From contig NZ_OZ060389.1 of assembly GCF_964059005.1 (NCBI RefSeq), positions 62,001 to 126,000 on the forward strand: a stretch of DNA of 64,000 nt, in the 5' to 3' direction. This stretch comes from Buchnera aphidicola (Thelaxes suberi). GTDB lineage: Bacteria; Pseudomonadota; Gammaproteobacteria; Enterobacterales; Enterobacteriaceae. Shown here piece by piece: positions 46,769 through 55,755 of this stretch; within the stretch, counting starts at the first letter, position 1; every line of letters starts with the position of its first letter. The notes beneath the pieces were generated by a model that was not told where the DNA came from, searched no databases, and worked only from the letters and a program-made list of their open reading frames with translations. Made by a program: the position numbers and the translations under genes.

Positions 46769-48058
46769 GTGAATATTTTAACAGAATTATATAAAAAACA
46801 AATGGTTTATAATATTTCTAATAAAAAATATTTTGAAAATTATATTAAAAATAAATCAATTGTTTTGTACTGTGGTTTTGATCTAACTGCTGATAGTCTA
46901 CATGTAGGTCATTTATTACCACTGTTAACATTAAAAATGTTTCAAAATTTTGGTCATAAACCTATTGTATTAATAGGCGGAGGAACGAGTTTAATAGGAG
47001 ATCCTAGCTTTAAAGAAAAAAAAAGGATATTAAATTCAGTTGAAAATATTTTGGATTGGGAAAAAAAAATTATATTACAAGTAAAAAAATTTTTAGATTT
47101 TGACAATAGTAATAATTCGGCATTAATTGTAAATAATTATGAATGGTTTAAACAAGCTAATGTTTTAGAATTTATAAGGAATATAGGAAAACATTTTTCT
47201 ATTAATAGTATGATTAATAAAGAATCTGTTAGAAAAAGAATTAAATCAACAGATCAAGGAATATCTTTTAATGAATTTTCATATACTATATTTCAAGCAT
47301 ATGACTACTTACAATTGTATAAAAATTATCATACTGTTCTTCAGATTGGAGGATCTGATCAATGGGGTAACATAGTTTCTGGTATTAATTTAATTCAGAA
47401 AACATATAATAAGCAAGTATTAGGATTAACCATTCCTTTGTTTATAAAATCTGATGGAAAAAAATTTGGTAAAACAGAATCAGGTAATGTATGGTTAGAT
47501 GCAAATAAAACAACTCCATATCAATTTTATCAATTTTGGATTAATATAACTGACGATGTTGCATTAAATATTTTAAATATGTTTGATTTGTTAAAAACGA
47601 ATACTGTATATGATGTAAAAAAAACAAGTAAAAATGAAATTATTTATTTAAAACAACAATTAGCAAAAAAAATTACTGTATTAGTTCATGGAAAAAATGA
47701 ATATATTATAGCAAAAAAAATTACATATAATTTGTTTTCAAATAATATTCATTTATTAAATAAATCTGATTTTAATTATTTTTTTAATAAAGATAATAAT
47801 AACGCTAATAATAGTATTCCTATTTTTAATTTATATTATATAAAAGATTTAAACTTAGAAAAAATTGTGTTAAAAATAAATTTTTCAACTTCATTAAATT
47901 TATCACGTAATTTAATTATTTCATCGGGTATAAAAATTAATGGAAGGATTGAAGTGGATCCTAAATACATCTTAACAAAAAAAGAATTTCTATTTGATAC
48001 ATATACTTTTTTATGTAAAGGGAAAAAAAATTTTGCTTTGATAAAATGGGTTGTATAG
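46769..48058 (+). CDS. tyrS: Tyrosyl-tRNA synthetase
   Basis: Class I synthetase for tRNA-Tyr, 429 aa (E. coli 424). GFDLTADSLHVGHLLPL carries the HIGH motif (HVGH), GGSDQWGNI is the tyrosine pocket, KFGKTESGN is the KMSKS motif, and a C-terminal S4-like domain ends the protein (SGIKINGRIEV). The start codon is GTG with ATAAGGAAAA upstream. Confidence 0.97.
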   Translation: MNILTELYKKQMVYNISNKKYFENYIKNKSIVLYCGFDLTADSLHVGHLLPLLTLKMFQNFGHKPIVLIGGGTSLIGDPSFKEKKRILNSVENILDWEKKIILQVKKFLDFDNSNNSALIVNNYEWFKQANVLEFIRNIGKHFSINSMINKESVRKRIKSTDQGISFNEFSYTIFQAYDYLQLYKNYHTVLQIGGSDQWGNIVSGINLIQKTYNKQVLGLTIPLFIKSDGKKFGKTESGNVWLDANKTTPYQFYQFWINITDDVALNILNMFDLLKTNTVYDVKKTSKNEIIYLKQQLAKKITVLVHGKNEYIIAKKITYNLFSNNIHLLNKSDFNYFFNKDNNNANNSIPIFNLYYIKDLNLEKIVLKINFSTSLNLSRNLIISSGIKINGRIEVDPKYILTKKEFLFDTYTFLCKGKKNFALIKWVV

Positions 48059-48069
48059 AAAATATAATT

Positions 48070-48435
48070 TTATTTTATTTCAAAACTTTCACCGCATCCA
48101 CAGGTTGTTTTTATATTAGGGTTAAATAATTTTAAATTTTTATTTAATCCTTTTTGTTCTAAATCTAGAGTAGCATTTTTTACTACATGTATAATGGTTT
48201 TAGGTATAGAAAAAATAATATTTTTGTGTTTAAAAGATATATTTTTTATTGTAGTATTAGGTTTTTCATTTTCTCTAATAAAATTAAATGTATATCGAAA
48301 TCCTGCACAACCTGATTTTTTAATATTAATATTAATTCCTATAATATTGTTTTGGTTTTTTTTTATGATTTCATGTATGTATTCATAAGCTGCTTTTGTA
48401 ATGTTAATTAATACTAAATTTGTCATGTTGTTCAT
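48070..48435 (-). CDS. sufA: A-type iron-sulfur carrier SufA
   Basis: Delivers Fe-S clusters to apoproteins. 121 aa with the three cluster cysteines Cys43 (SGCAGFRY), Cys112 and Cys114 (CGCGESFEIK). The ending CGCGESF and the neighbourhood of ydiK favour SufA (E. coli YdiC) over ErpA or IscA, whose sequences are similar; family membership is certain, the exact paralogue less so. Convergent with tyrS, only 11 bases apart. Confidence 0.88.
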   Translation of the reverse strand: MNNMTNLVLINITKAAYEYIHEIIKKNQNNIIGININIKKSGCAGFRYTFNFIRENEKPNTTIKNISFKHKNIIFSIPKTIIHVVKNATLDLEQKGLNKNLKLFNPNIKTTCGCGESFEIK

Positions 48436-48801
48436 AAATACTACTAATAATATGTTTATTATAAATAAATATTGAATATTAATTCAGTATAAAGTAATCT
48501 AACTCAATTAAATTGAATGAAAATAAATATAATTTTGATTGCAATATTAATTTTTTGTTTTAAAAATTTAATTTATTATACAAATAATAATGTAATACTA
48601 CCTTTTTTATTATGTATAAACAACTATTTTTATTAAAATATTTATATTTTTTATAGAATGAAAATAAAATTATTTTAGATTTATAATGCAATTATTTAAG
48701 ATTATTTATTAAAATTAATAAATCTTAATGTTTTTTGAAAGATTATTTCAATAATTTTTTGTTAAAAACAATAAAAAAGAATAAAAAAGGTATTATTTGA
48801 A
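48436..48801. other. 366-base spacer between sufA and ydiK
   Basis: Divergent promoter region with nothing recognisable in it. In E. coli ydiH, menI (ydiI) and ydiJ lie between sufA and ydiK; no trace of them is readable here. Confidence 0.5.
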
Positions 48802-49905
48802 ATGAAAATATATCACATGCAATCAGATTTTACAAAAATATTTTTTTCAGTTTTTTTTACTATTATTATAGTAACAACGAGTTTTTGGGTAATACGTCCT
48901 TTTATTATAGGTTTTATTTGGTCAAGTATGATAGTAGTCGCTACATGGCCATTTTTAAAAAAAATAAGATTCAAACTTAATAATCAAAAAATTGTATCTG
49001 TTAGCATTATGTTTGTAATTTTATTATTATCGTTGTTAACTCCAGTAATTTTTTTATTTAATGTTGTTATTAACAGTACTTTTCCATTATTACAACTTTT
49101 TAGAAATAAATTAATTGGGTTCCCTGACTTTTTTTATTTAAAAGAAATTCCAATAATTGGAATAAAATTGTTTAATTATTATCAAAAAATTATACATTCA
49201 AATAATTTAGGTACATTTAGTTTTATAAAACCTTGTATCAAAAATACAACTGAACTTTTTTTATCAAATGCTGGTTATTTTAGTAATTTTTTTATGCATT
49301 TAATTTTTATATTAATATTTAGCACTTTTTTATATTGGAATGGTTCAAAAATATCTAATATTATTAATAGTTTTGTGTATAGATTAGGTTCACCTCAAAT
49401 AGGAGAAACTTTAATTATTTTAATGATTCATGCAATTAGAGCTGTAGTTGTAGGAGTATTATTAACCGCTTTAGTTCAAAGTATTTTATCTGGTATAATA
49501 TTATTTTTATCAGGAATTTCATATTCTTCCTTGATTATGCTATTAATTTTTTTCTTTTGTTTAATACAAATGGGTCCATTACCTATATTAATTCCTATAA
49601 CAATATGGTTTTATTTAAATGAAGAATTTATGTGGGGAACAATTATTTTAGGTTGGAGTTGTATTATATGTGCAGTAGACAATTTTTTACGTCCTAGGAT
49701 TATTAAAATAGGTGCTGATTTACCAACTTCCATAGTACTATCTGGTATGATTGGCGGATTATTAGCTTTTGGATTTATAGGTATTTTTATAGGTCCTGTT
49801 ATATTGTATATATCTTATAGATTAATTTTTTCGTGGATATATAAAAAGCAAGATGTTTATTTATCATTAAACAATGTACCAATCAAATTATTAGAAAAAA
49901 AATGA
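48802..49905 (+). CDS. ydiK: AI-2E family membrane protein YdiK
   Basis: Inner-membrane protein of the AI-2E (PerM-like) family, 367 aa (E. coli 370), with about seven to eight hydrophobic segments. Family features are the N-terminal VIRPFIIGFIWSSMIVVATWPF and the C-terminal DNFLRPRIIKIGADLPTSIVLSGMIGGLLAFGFIGIFIGPV. The transported substrate is unknown. Retention in a genome with few transporters is notable. Confidence 0.93.
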   Translation: MKIYHMQSDFTKIFFSVFFTIIIVTTSFWVIRPFIIGFIWSSMIVVATWPFLKKIRFKLNNQKIVSVSIMFVILLLSLLTPVIFLFNVVINSTFPLLQLFRNKLIGFPDFFYLKEIPIIGIKLFNYYQKIIHSNNLGTFSFIKPCIKNTTELFLSNAGYFSNFFMHLIFILIFSTFLYWNGSKISNIINSFVYRLGSPQIGETLIILMIHAIRAVVVGVLLTALVQSILSGIILFLSGISYSSLIMLLIFFFCLIQMGPLPILIPITIWFYLNEEFMWGTIILGWSCIICAVDNFLRPRIIKIGADLPTSIVLSGMIGGLLAFGFIGIFIGPVILYISYRLIFSWIYKKQDVYLSLNNVPIKLLEKK

Positions 49906-50247
49906 TTAATTAGATTAATTTTATTTTGATTGTATTTTATTTAATAATAAATAAAATTTTATTTTTTTATAAATATATCATTTTAATTTAAATGTAATCT
50001 TCTGTAAAAAGAATAATTTTATTGTAAATAATTTTTTATTTTAAATATTATTCAATCGCAATATTTATAAAATTAGTGTCAAAATATAGTTTTTTATAAT
50101 AATTATTTATTCAATTCACCTTCCTTATCATTATAATAATTTATTATTTATTTTTTTTTGAAAATACTATTTTAATGTATACTTTTGCATTTTATAATGA
50201 GATTTAATCTATATTGAATTTTTAAAACTTTTTAGAGAAATAAATGA
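49906..50247. other. 342-base spacer before aroH
   Basis: Apart from the small AT hairpin at 49934-49957 and a TATAAT at 50193-50198 (with only a weak -35, TTTTAA, 17 bases upstream), nothing is recognisable. I see no TrpR operator like that of E. coli aroH. Confidence 0.45.
49934..49957. terminator. AT-only hairpin after ydiK
   Basis: ATTTTATTTA, loop ATAA, TAAATAAAAT, 29 bases after the ydiK stop and followed by a T-rich stretch. Possible terminator; weak because it has no G-C pair. Confidence 0.35.
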
Positions 50248-51294
50248 ATGAAAAAAACAGATGAATTACGTACTATAAGAATAGATCCATTAATTACCCC
50301 TGCAGAATTAGCAAATATTTATCCTGTTACTTCTGAAATTATGGAAAATGTTATTCAATCTAGAAATAATATTGCGAATATTATTACCGGAAAAGATTTG
50401 CGGTTATTAGTTATAATTGGGCCTTGTTCAGTTCATGATCCAGTTGCTGCAGTTGAATATGCATCAAAATTATGTGAATTACGCAAAAAATATTCTGATC
50501 GATTAGAAATTATTATGCGAACTTACTTTGAAAAACCGAGAACTGTAGTAGGATGGAAAGGACTCATCTCTGATCCTGATTTAAATGGTACTTTTAGAGT
50601 TAATCATGGGTTATCTGTGGCAAGAAAATTATTAATAGATATTAATAATTTAGGAATGCCGTCAGCAACTGAATTTTTAGATATGGTTATAGGGCAATTT
50701 ATTGCAGACTTAATTAGTTGGGGAGCAATTGGAGCGAGAACTACTGAAAGTCAAATTCATAGAGAAATGGCTTCTGCGCTGTCTTGTCCTGTTGGATTTA
50801 AAAATGGAACTGATGGAAACATACGAATTGCAATTGATGCTATTCGGGCAACTCAAGTACGTCATTTATTTTTAGCTCCTAATAAAAATGGGCAAATGAC
50901 TATTAATCATACTAGCGGTAATCCTTTTGGTCATATTATTATGCGAGGAGGTAAACAACCTAATTATCATTTTAGTGATATACAACAAGCAATTCTTTTA
51001 TTACGTGAATTTAATCTTCCAGAATATTTGATGGTAGATTTTAGTCATGCAAATTGTTTAAAAGAACCTCGACGTCAAATTAATGTGGGTAAATCAGTTT
51101 GTAATCAAATCCGTAATGGATCAAAACAAATTTGCGGAGTTATGGTAGAAAGCTTTCTTGAAGAAGGTTCTCAATGTGTTATTAACAATAAACCGTTGAA
51201 TTATGGACAATCAATTACTGACCCATGTTTAAGTTGGGAAGACAGTAAAAATTTAATAGATCAATTAGCAGAAGCAGTAGACACGCGATTTTAA
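50248..51294 (+). CDS. aroH: DAHP synthase (AroH type)
   Basis: First step of the shikimate pathway: PEP plus erythrose-4-phosphate to DAHP. 348 aa, the same as E. coli AroH, with very high identity: DELRTIRIDPLITPAELA, IGPCSVHDP, MRTYFEKPRTVVGWKGL, GAIGARTTESQIHREMAS and PVGFKNGTDGN. The ending VDTRF matches E. coli AroH, the tryptophan-sensitive isozyme, rather than AroF or AroG. It joins aroC, tktB and talA from this window in aromatic supply for the host. Confidence 0.97.
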   Translation: MKKTDELRTIRIDPLITPAELANIYPVTSEIMENVIQSRNNIANIITGKDLRLLVIIGPCSVHDPVAAVEYASKLCELRKKYSDRLEIIMRTYFEKPRTVVGWKGLISDPDLNGTFRVNHGLSVARKLLIDINNLGMPSATEFLDMVIGQFIADLISWGAIGARTTESQIHREMASALSCPVGFKNGTDGNIRIAIDAIRATQVRHLFLAPNKNGQMTINHTSGNPFGHIIMRGGKQPNYHFSDIQQAILLLREFNLPEYLMVDFSHANCLKEPRRQINVGKSVCNQIRNGSKQICGVMVESFLEEGSQCVINNKPLNYGQSITDPCLSWEDSKNLIDQLAEAVDTRF

Positions 51295-51302
51295 TTATTT
51301 TT

Positions 51303-51326
51303 ATACGTCAGTTTTTACTGGCGTAT
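51303..51326 (+). terminator. Terminator after aroH
   Basis: ATACGTCAG, loop TTTTTA, CTGGCGTAT form a 9-bp stem with one U-G pair, 8 bases after the aroH stop, followed by TTCATT. Intrinsic-terminator shape with a short U tract. Confidence 0.65.
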
Positions 51327-51416
51327 TTCATTATAAGTATGATTATGAATTTATACATATAAAATAAAAATATTTTATGACATACTTTATATCAATTCTT
51401 TAATTAAGGAAAAAAT

Positions 51417-53345
51417 ATGCCGGTTATTACTTTTTTCGATGGAACAAAATATAAATATAAAAATAGTATTTCATTGATAAATGTTTTAAAACAAATTAAA
51501 CCGGATTTATTAAATACATGCGTTGGAGCAATAGCTAATAATGCTTTAATTCATATTGAAACTAATTTTTCAGAAGATGTGTCAGTTAAATTAATCACTC
51601 CTAATGATGTATTTTCTTTGAATTTAATTCGAGTTTCTTGCGGACACCTTTTTGGCTATGCTGTAAAATTATTATGGCCTGAAGCGCAGTTAGTACAATT
51701 AAAGCTGAATGAAAATGGTTTTTTTTATGATATTGATATAAACAATAGTTTAAGTACAATTGAGTTAAATTTAATAGAAAAAAAAATGAATGAATTAATA
51801 TTAGAAAAATATAATATTATATATAAAAAATTAGACATTCAAACAGCTAAAAGATACTTTTTAGATTCAGAACATAAATTAGATTTATTAAATAATCTTA
51901 TGATGCAAGAAAAAGAAAAAATTGATATTTATTTTCATAAAAATCATCCAGATTTTTTTATAAATCTTGTTCAAGCATCAAATATATCATTTTGTTCTAA
52001 TTTTAAAGTGTATCAATCTTCAGGTATACATTTTAATAAAAATAATAGTAATAAAATATTACAAAGAATAAATGTTATTTCTTGGGCAACAAAGGAACAA
52101 TATGAATCTTATTTTCATCGATTAGATATTTTAAATAAAAGAGATCATCGAATTTTGTCAAAAAAATTAGATTTATATCATATCCAAGATGAAGCTCCTG
52201 GTATGATTTTTTGGCATGAAAAAGGTTATGCAATATTTAATGAATTACAACAATTTATTCGTGAAAAATTAAATTCAGAAGAATATAGGGAAGTAAAAAC
52301 TCCTATTATAATAGATAAAAAAATGTGGGAAAAAAGTGGGCACTGGAAAAATTATAGTCATTCTATGTTTACGACAGTTTCTGAAAAAAAAGATTTTTGC
52401 ATTAAACCTATGAATTGCCCAGCACATATACAAATTTTTAATCAAGGAATTAAGTCTTACAAAGATCTTCCTATTAGGATATCAGAGTTTGGACATTGTC
52501 ATCGTAATGAATTTTCTGGTGGATTACATGGTTTATTACGCTTACGTAGTTTTACACAAGATGATGGTCATATATTTTGCTTAAAAAAAAATGTTAGGAA
52601 AGAAATTAATAGTTGTATAAATTTAATTCTTGATGTATATAGAATTTTTGGATTTAAAAAAATTCATATCAAATTTTCTACAAGACCAGAAAAAAGAATA
52701 GGGGATGAAAAAACATGGAATCAAGCGGAAAAAGATTTATTATATGTACTTAATGCTAGTAATTTAGAATTTAAGATCCAGGAAGGAGAAGGTGCTTTTT
52801 ATGGTCCAAAAATAGAATTTGTATTAGAGGATTCTTTAAGTAGAAATTGGCAATGTGGTACTATACAGTTAGATTTTTACTTACCTAAGTTATTGAATGC
52901 AACCTATATAAATGATCAAAATGAAAAAAAATATCCAATTTTAATACATAGAGCAATATTAGGATCAATTGAACGATTTATAGGAATTTTAATAGAGGAG
53001 TATGATGGGTTTTTCCCTACATGGTTAGCTCCTATTCAGGTTGTTATAATTAGTATATCAGAAAATTCTGTTGAATATGTCAAAAAAATTTATTCTCATC
53101 TAATTTCTATAGGTATTCGTGTAAGGTTAGATGTGAGAAATGTATCAATAGGACTAAAAATACGGGAACATATTTTAACACGTGTTCCGTACATGTTAAT
53201 ATGTGGAAATAAAGAAGTAAAAAATGAAACGATTAGTTTACGTATTTTAAAAGGTATAAACATTAACAATTATGATGTAAAAAAATTTATTAATAATTTA
53301 TTATCAGAAATTAAAAATCGTAGTAGTATAAAATGGGAGGTATAA
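51417..53345 (+). CDS. thrS: Threonyl-tRNA synthetase with degenerate editing site
   Basis: Class II synthetase, 642 aa, exactly the E. coli length. Domains: N1 TGS-like (1-60), N2 editing domain (62-224), catalytic core (243-534) and anticodon-binding domain. Catalytic zinc ligands are intact (PMNCP, DDGHIFC, LIHRAILGS). The alignment with E. coli is ungapped through residue 200, so editing residues can be read directly: His73 is Val, Asp180 is Phe, Cys182 is Ile and His186 is Gln; only His77 remains. Charging should work; clearing of Ser-tRNA-Thr probably does not. First gene of thrS-infC-rpmI-rplT. Confidence 0.97.
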   Translation: MPVITFFDGTKYKYKNSISLINVLKQIKPDLLNTCVGAIANNALIHIETNFSEDVSVKLITPNDVFSLNLIRVSCGHLFGYAVKLLWPEAQLVQLKLNENGFFYDIDINNSLSTIELNLIEKKMNELILEKYNIIYKKLDIQTAKRYFLDSEHKLDLLNNLMMQEKEKIDIYFHKNHPDFFINLVQASNISFCSNFKVYQSSGIHFNKNNSNKILQRINVISWATKEQYESYFHRLDILNKRDHRILSKKLDLYHIQDEAPGMIFWHEKGYAIFNELQQFIREKLNSEEYREVKTPIIIDKKMWEKSGHWKNYSHSMFTTVSEKKDFCIKPMNCPAHIQIFNQGIKSYKDLPIRISEFGHCHRNEFSGGLHGLLRLRSFTQDDGHIFCLKKNVRKEINSCINLILDVYRIFGFKKIHIKFSTRPEKRIGDEKTWNQAEKDLLYVLNASNLEFKIQEGEGAFYGPKIEFVLEDSLSRNWQCGTIQLDFYLPKLLNATYINDQNEKKYPILIHRAILGSIERFIGILIEEYDGFFPTWLAPIQVVIISISENSVEYVKKIYSHLISIGIRVRLDVRNVSIGLKIREHILTRVPYMLICGNKEVKNETISLRILKGININNYDVKKFINNLLSEIKNRSSIKWEV

Positions 53346-53348
53346 CGT

Positions 53349-53891
53349 ATTAAAGGAGTAAAGCGTGTTGTATTTATAAAACCTAATCGTATAAATAATG
53401 AAATTATCCATGTATCTGAAGTACGTTTAACAGGTATAGATGGTAGTCAATTAGGTATTCATAGTTTTCAAGAAGCATTAAAAAAAGCAGAAAAAATTGG
53501 TTTAGATTTAGTTGAAATGAGTCCTAATGCAAATCCTCCTGTATGTCGTATTATGGATTACGGAAAATTTTTATATAAAAAAAGTAAATCTATAAAAGAG
53601 CAAAAAAAGAAACAAAAAGTTATACAGATAAAAGAAATAAAAATTCGACCTAGTACAGAAGAAGGGGATTATCAAGTTAAATTAAAAAATCTTTGTCGTT
53701 TTTTAGAAGATGGAAGTAAAGTAAAAGTTACATTACGTTTTAGAGGTAGAGAAATGGCGCATCAGCATATTGGAGTTAATGTCTTAAATAGAATTAAAAA
53801 AGATGTTACACATTTAGTTATAACAGATGCTTCTCCGTTAAAAATAGAAGGTCGTCAGATTATTATGATTTTAATACCTAAAAAAAAATAA
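53349..53891 (+). CDS. infC: Translation initiation factor IF-3 (ATT start)
   Basis: IF-3 binds the 30S subunit and proofreads the initiator codon. Starting at the ATT at 53349 the frame reads IKGVKRVVFIKPNRIN, matching the E. coli N-terminus, and gives 180 aa, exactly the E. coli length. GGGAGG at 53335-53340, inside the end of thrS, is correctly spaced. The N domain has VRLTGIDGSQLGI; the C domain has EIKIRPSTEEGDYQVKL and LRFRGREMAHQHIG. The rare start is the basis of IF-3 autoregulation in E. coli, so it may persist here. Confidence 0.96.
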   Translation: MKGVKRVVFIKPNRINNEIIHVSEVRLTGIDGSQLGIHSFQEALKKAEKIGLDLVEMSPNANPPVCRIMDYGKFLYKKSKSIKEQKKKQKVIQIKEIKIRPSTEEGDYQVKLKNLCRFLEDGSKVKVTLRFRGREMAHQHIGVNVLNRIKKDVTHLVITDASPLKIEGRQIIMILIPKKK

Positions 53892-53954
53892 TTATACATC
53901 TATATTAAAGGAGTTTTTTATTTTTTATTTAATAAATAAAAATAATATTTAATA

Positions 53955-54152
53955 ATGCCAAAAATTAAAACGTTACGAAGCGCAGCAAAAAGATTTAAAA
54001 AAACTGCATCAAATTTATTTAAGCATAAACCAGCAAAATTACGTCATATTCTTACTAAAAAAAGTAGTAAATATAAACGTAGCTTACGATCTAAATCATT
54101 AATTAAAAAAAGTGAGATGAGTAAGTTAAAATTATTTCTTCCATATTTGTAA
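53955..54152 (+). CDS. rpmI: 50S ribosomal protein L35
   Basis: 65 aa, family length. MPKIKTLRSAAKRFKKTASN and the HILTKKSSKYKRSLR segment match E. coli L35. Lies between infC and rplT as in enterobacteria, where L20 represses this pair; the short leader here (63 bases) shows no obvious L20 pseudoknot. Confidence 0.97.
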   Translation: MPKIKTLRSAAKRFKKTASNLFKHKPAKLRHILTKKSSKYKRSLRSKSLIKKSEMSKLKLFLPYL

Positions 54153-54194
54153 AATAGTAATTCTATTATAGAAGAAAAAAAGGAGCGGTATTAA

Positions 54195-54557
54195 ATGACT
54201 CGTATTAAACGAGGTGTTGTAGCACGATCGCGTCATAAGAAGATTTTAAAAAAAGCAAAAGGGTATTATGGTGCGCGATCTCGTGTTTATAGAGTAGCAA
54301 AACAGGCTGTTATTAAAGCTGGTCAATATGCATATCGTGATCGACGTCAAAAGAAACGTACGTTTCGTCGTTTATGGATTACTCGTATTAATGCAGCAGT
54401 TCGTTGTGAAAATATCTCTTATAGTAACTTTATATTGGGATTAAAAAATGCTTCAATTATAATTAATCGAAAAATACTTTCAGATTTAGCAGTTTTTGAC
54501 AAAAAAACATTTTCTTTTTTAGTGCAAAAATCAAAAAGTACATTAAATTTAATTTAA
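54195..54557 (+). CDS. rplT: 50S ribosomal protein L20
   Basis: Early-binding large-subunit assembly protein, 120 aa (E. coli 118). RIKRGVVARSRHKKILKKAKGYYGARSRVYR, a long basic N-terminal helix, and LWITRINAAVR are conserved. AAGGAG precedes the start. Confidence 0.98.
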   Translation: MTRIKRGVVARSRHKKILKKAKGYYGARSRVYRVAKQAVIKAGQYAYRDRRQKKRTFRRLWITRINAAVRCENISYSNFILGLKNASIIINRKILSDLAVFDKKTFSFLVQKSKSTLNLI

Positions 54558-54575
54558 TTTTATTTTTGAAAAATA

Positions 54576-54607
54576 TTACGTGGGAGTAATATTCACTCCC
54601 ATTGTAA
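54576..54607 (+). terminator. Terminator between rplT and pheS
   Basis: A strong stem, TGGGAGT paired with ACTCCCA around AATATTC, is extended by TTACG/TTGTAA pairing and followed by TTTTTAC. It begins 18 bases after the rplT stop. In E. coli a terminator at this place is the attenuator of pheST, controlled by the pheM leader; there is no room for such a leader peptide here. Confidence 0.75.
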
Positions 54608-54740
54608 TTTTTACATATCTGATAATTTTAGAATTAAAATAAAAAAATTTTTAGTTTTATTTTTAATAAAATTAAATATTAGAAATAAGTTGTTTATTAC
54701 AATTAATATGATTGATACATATATTAATATGAGAAATATT

Positions 54741-55736
54741 ATGATTTTGAGCGCTTCGTTTTTAGATAAATTTAAAAAAAAAATAAAAAAAATTAATAAT
54801 CACGCTGATTTAGATTTGTTACGTATTAAATATTTAGGTAAGAAAGGTTATGTATCTTGTGCTATGCAAGATATTAAAAAAATTCCTATTGAAAATAGAA
54901 AAAAAATTGGCATTAAAATTAATTTTATTAAAAATTTTATAATAAAAAAAATACAATTATGTAAAAAAACAATAGATATTTTAGATAAAAAAATTCAATT
55001 AAATAAATACAAAATTGATATCACTTTACCAGGAAGATGTGTTTCGATTGGATCATTACATCCAATTACAGTTACTATTAATAATATAGAAAATTATTTT
55101 TTAAAATTAAATTTTCAAATAATAACAGGTCCAGAAATAGAAAATGCATATTATAATTTTGACGCATTAAATATTCCTTTTGATCACCCTGCCAGAAATA
55201 AAAAAGATACTTTTTGGTTTAATGATAAAATGTTGTTACGAACACAAACTTCTAGTATACAAGTACGCATCATGGAAAAAGAACAACCTCCGATTCGTAT
55301 AATTTCATATGGAAAAGTGTATAGAAATGATTATGATTCTACACATACTCCTATGTTTCATCAATTAGAAGGGTTAGTTATTGATAAAAATATAAATTTT
55401 TCTAATTTAAAATGGTTAATGTTTAATTTTATACAAAATTTTTTTACAAAAGAAGTAAAAATAAGATTTAGGAGTGCTTATTTTCCATTTACTTTACCTT
55501 CAGCTGAAATTGATATTTTTATAGAAGGTAAAAATAAAAAATTTAAGTGGTTAGAAGTGTTAGGTTGTGGAATGGTACATCCGTTTGTTTTAAATAAAAT
55601 GAATATAGATCATAATTGTTTTTCAGGTTTTGCTTTCGGAATAGGAATAGAACGAATAACAATGTTACGGTATGGCATAGTAGATTTACGTTCTTTTTTT
55701 TATAATGATTTAAATTTTATTAAACAATTTACATAA
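54741..55736 (+). CDS. pheS: Phenylalanyl-tRNA synthetase alpha subunit
   Basis: Catalytic subunit of the alpha2-beta2 enzyme. I take the ATG at 54741 (MILSASFLDKFKKK), giving 331 aa (E. coli 327); in-frame ATGs at 54708 and 54729 would add unmatched residues. Conserved: an N-terminal coiled coil, LPGRCVSIGSLHPITVTI, TGPEIENAYYNFDALNIP, the motif 2 region RIISYGKVYRNDYDSTHTPMFHQLEGL, and motif 3 GFAFGIGIERITMLRYGI. pheT begins 19 bases after its stop. Confidence 0.96.
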   Translation: MILSASFLDKFKKKIKKINNHADLDLLRIKYLGKKGYVSCAMQDIKKIPIENRKKIGIKINFIKNFIIKKIQLCKKTIDILDKKIQLNKYKIDITLPGRCVSIGSLHPITVTINNIENYFLKLNFQIITGPEIENAYYNFDALNIPFDHPARNKKDTFWFNDKMLLRTQTSSIQVRIMEKEQPPIRIISYGKVYRNDYDSTHTPMFHQLEGLVIDKNINFSNLKWLMFNFIQNFFTKEVKIRFRSAYFPFTLPSAEIDIFIEGKNKKFKWLEVLGCGMVHPFVLNKMNIDHNCFSGFAFGIGIERITMLRYGIVDLRSFFYNDLNFIKQFT

Positions 55737-55755
55737 AAAGGTGGCTCTAATTCTA

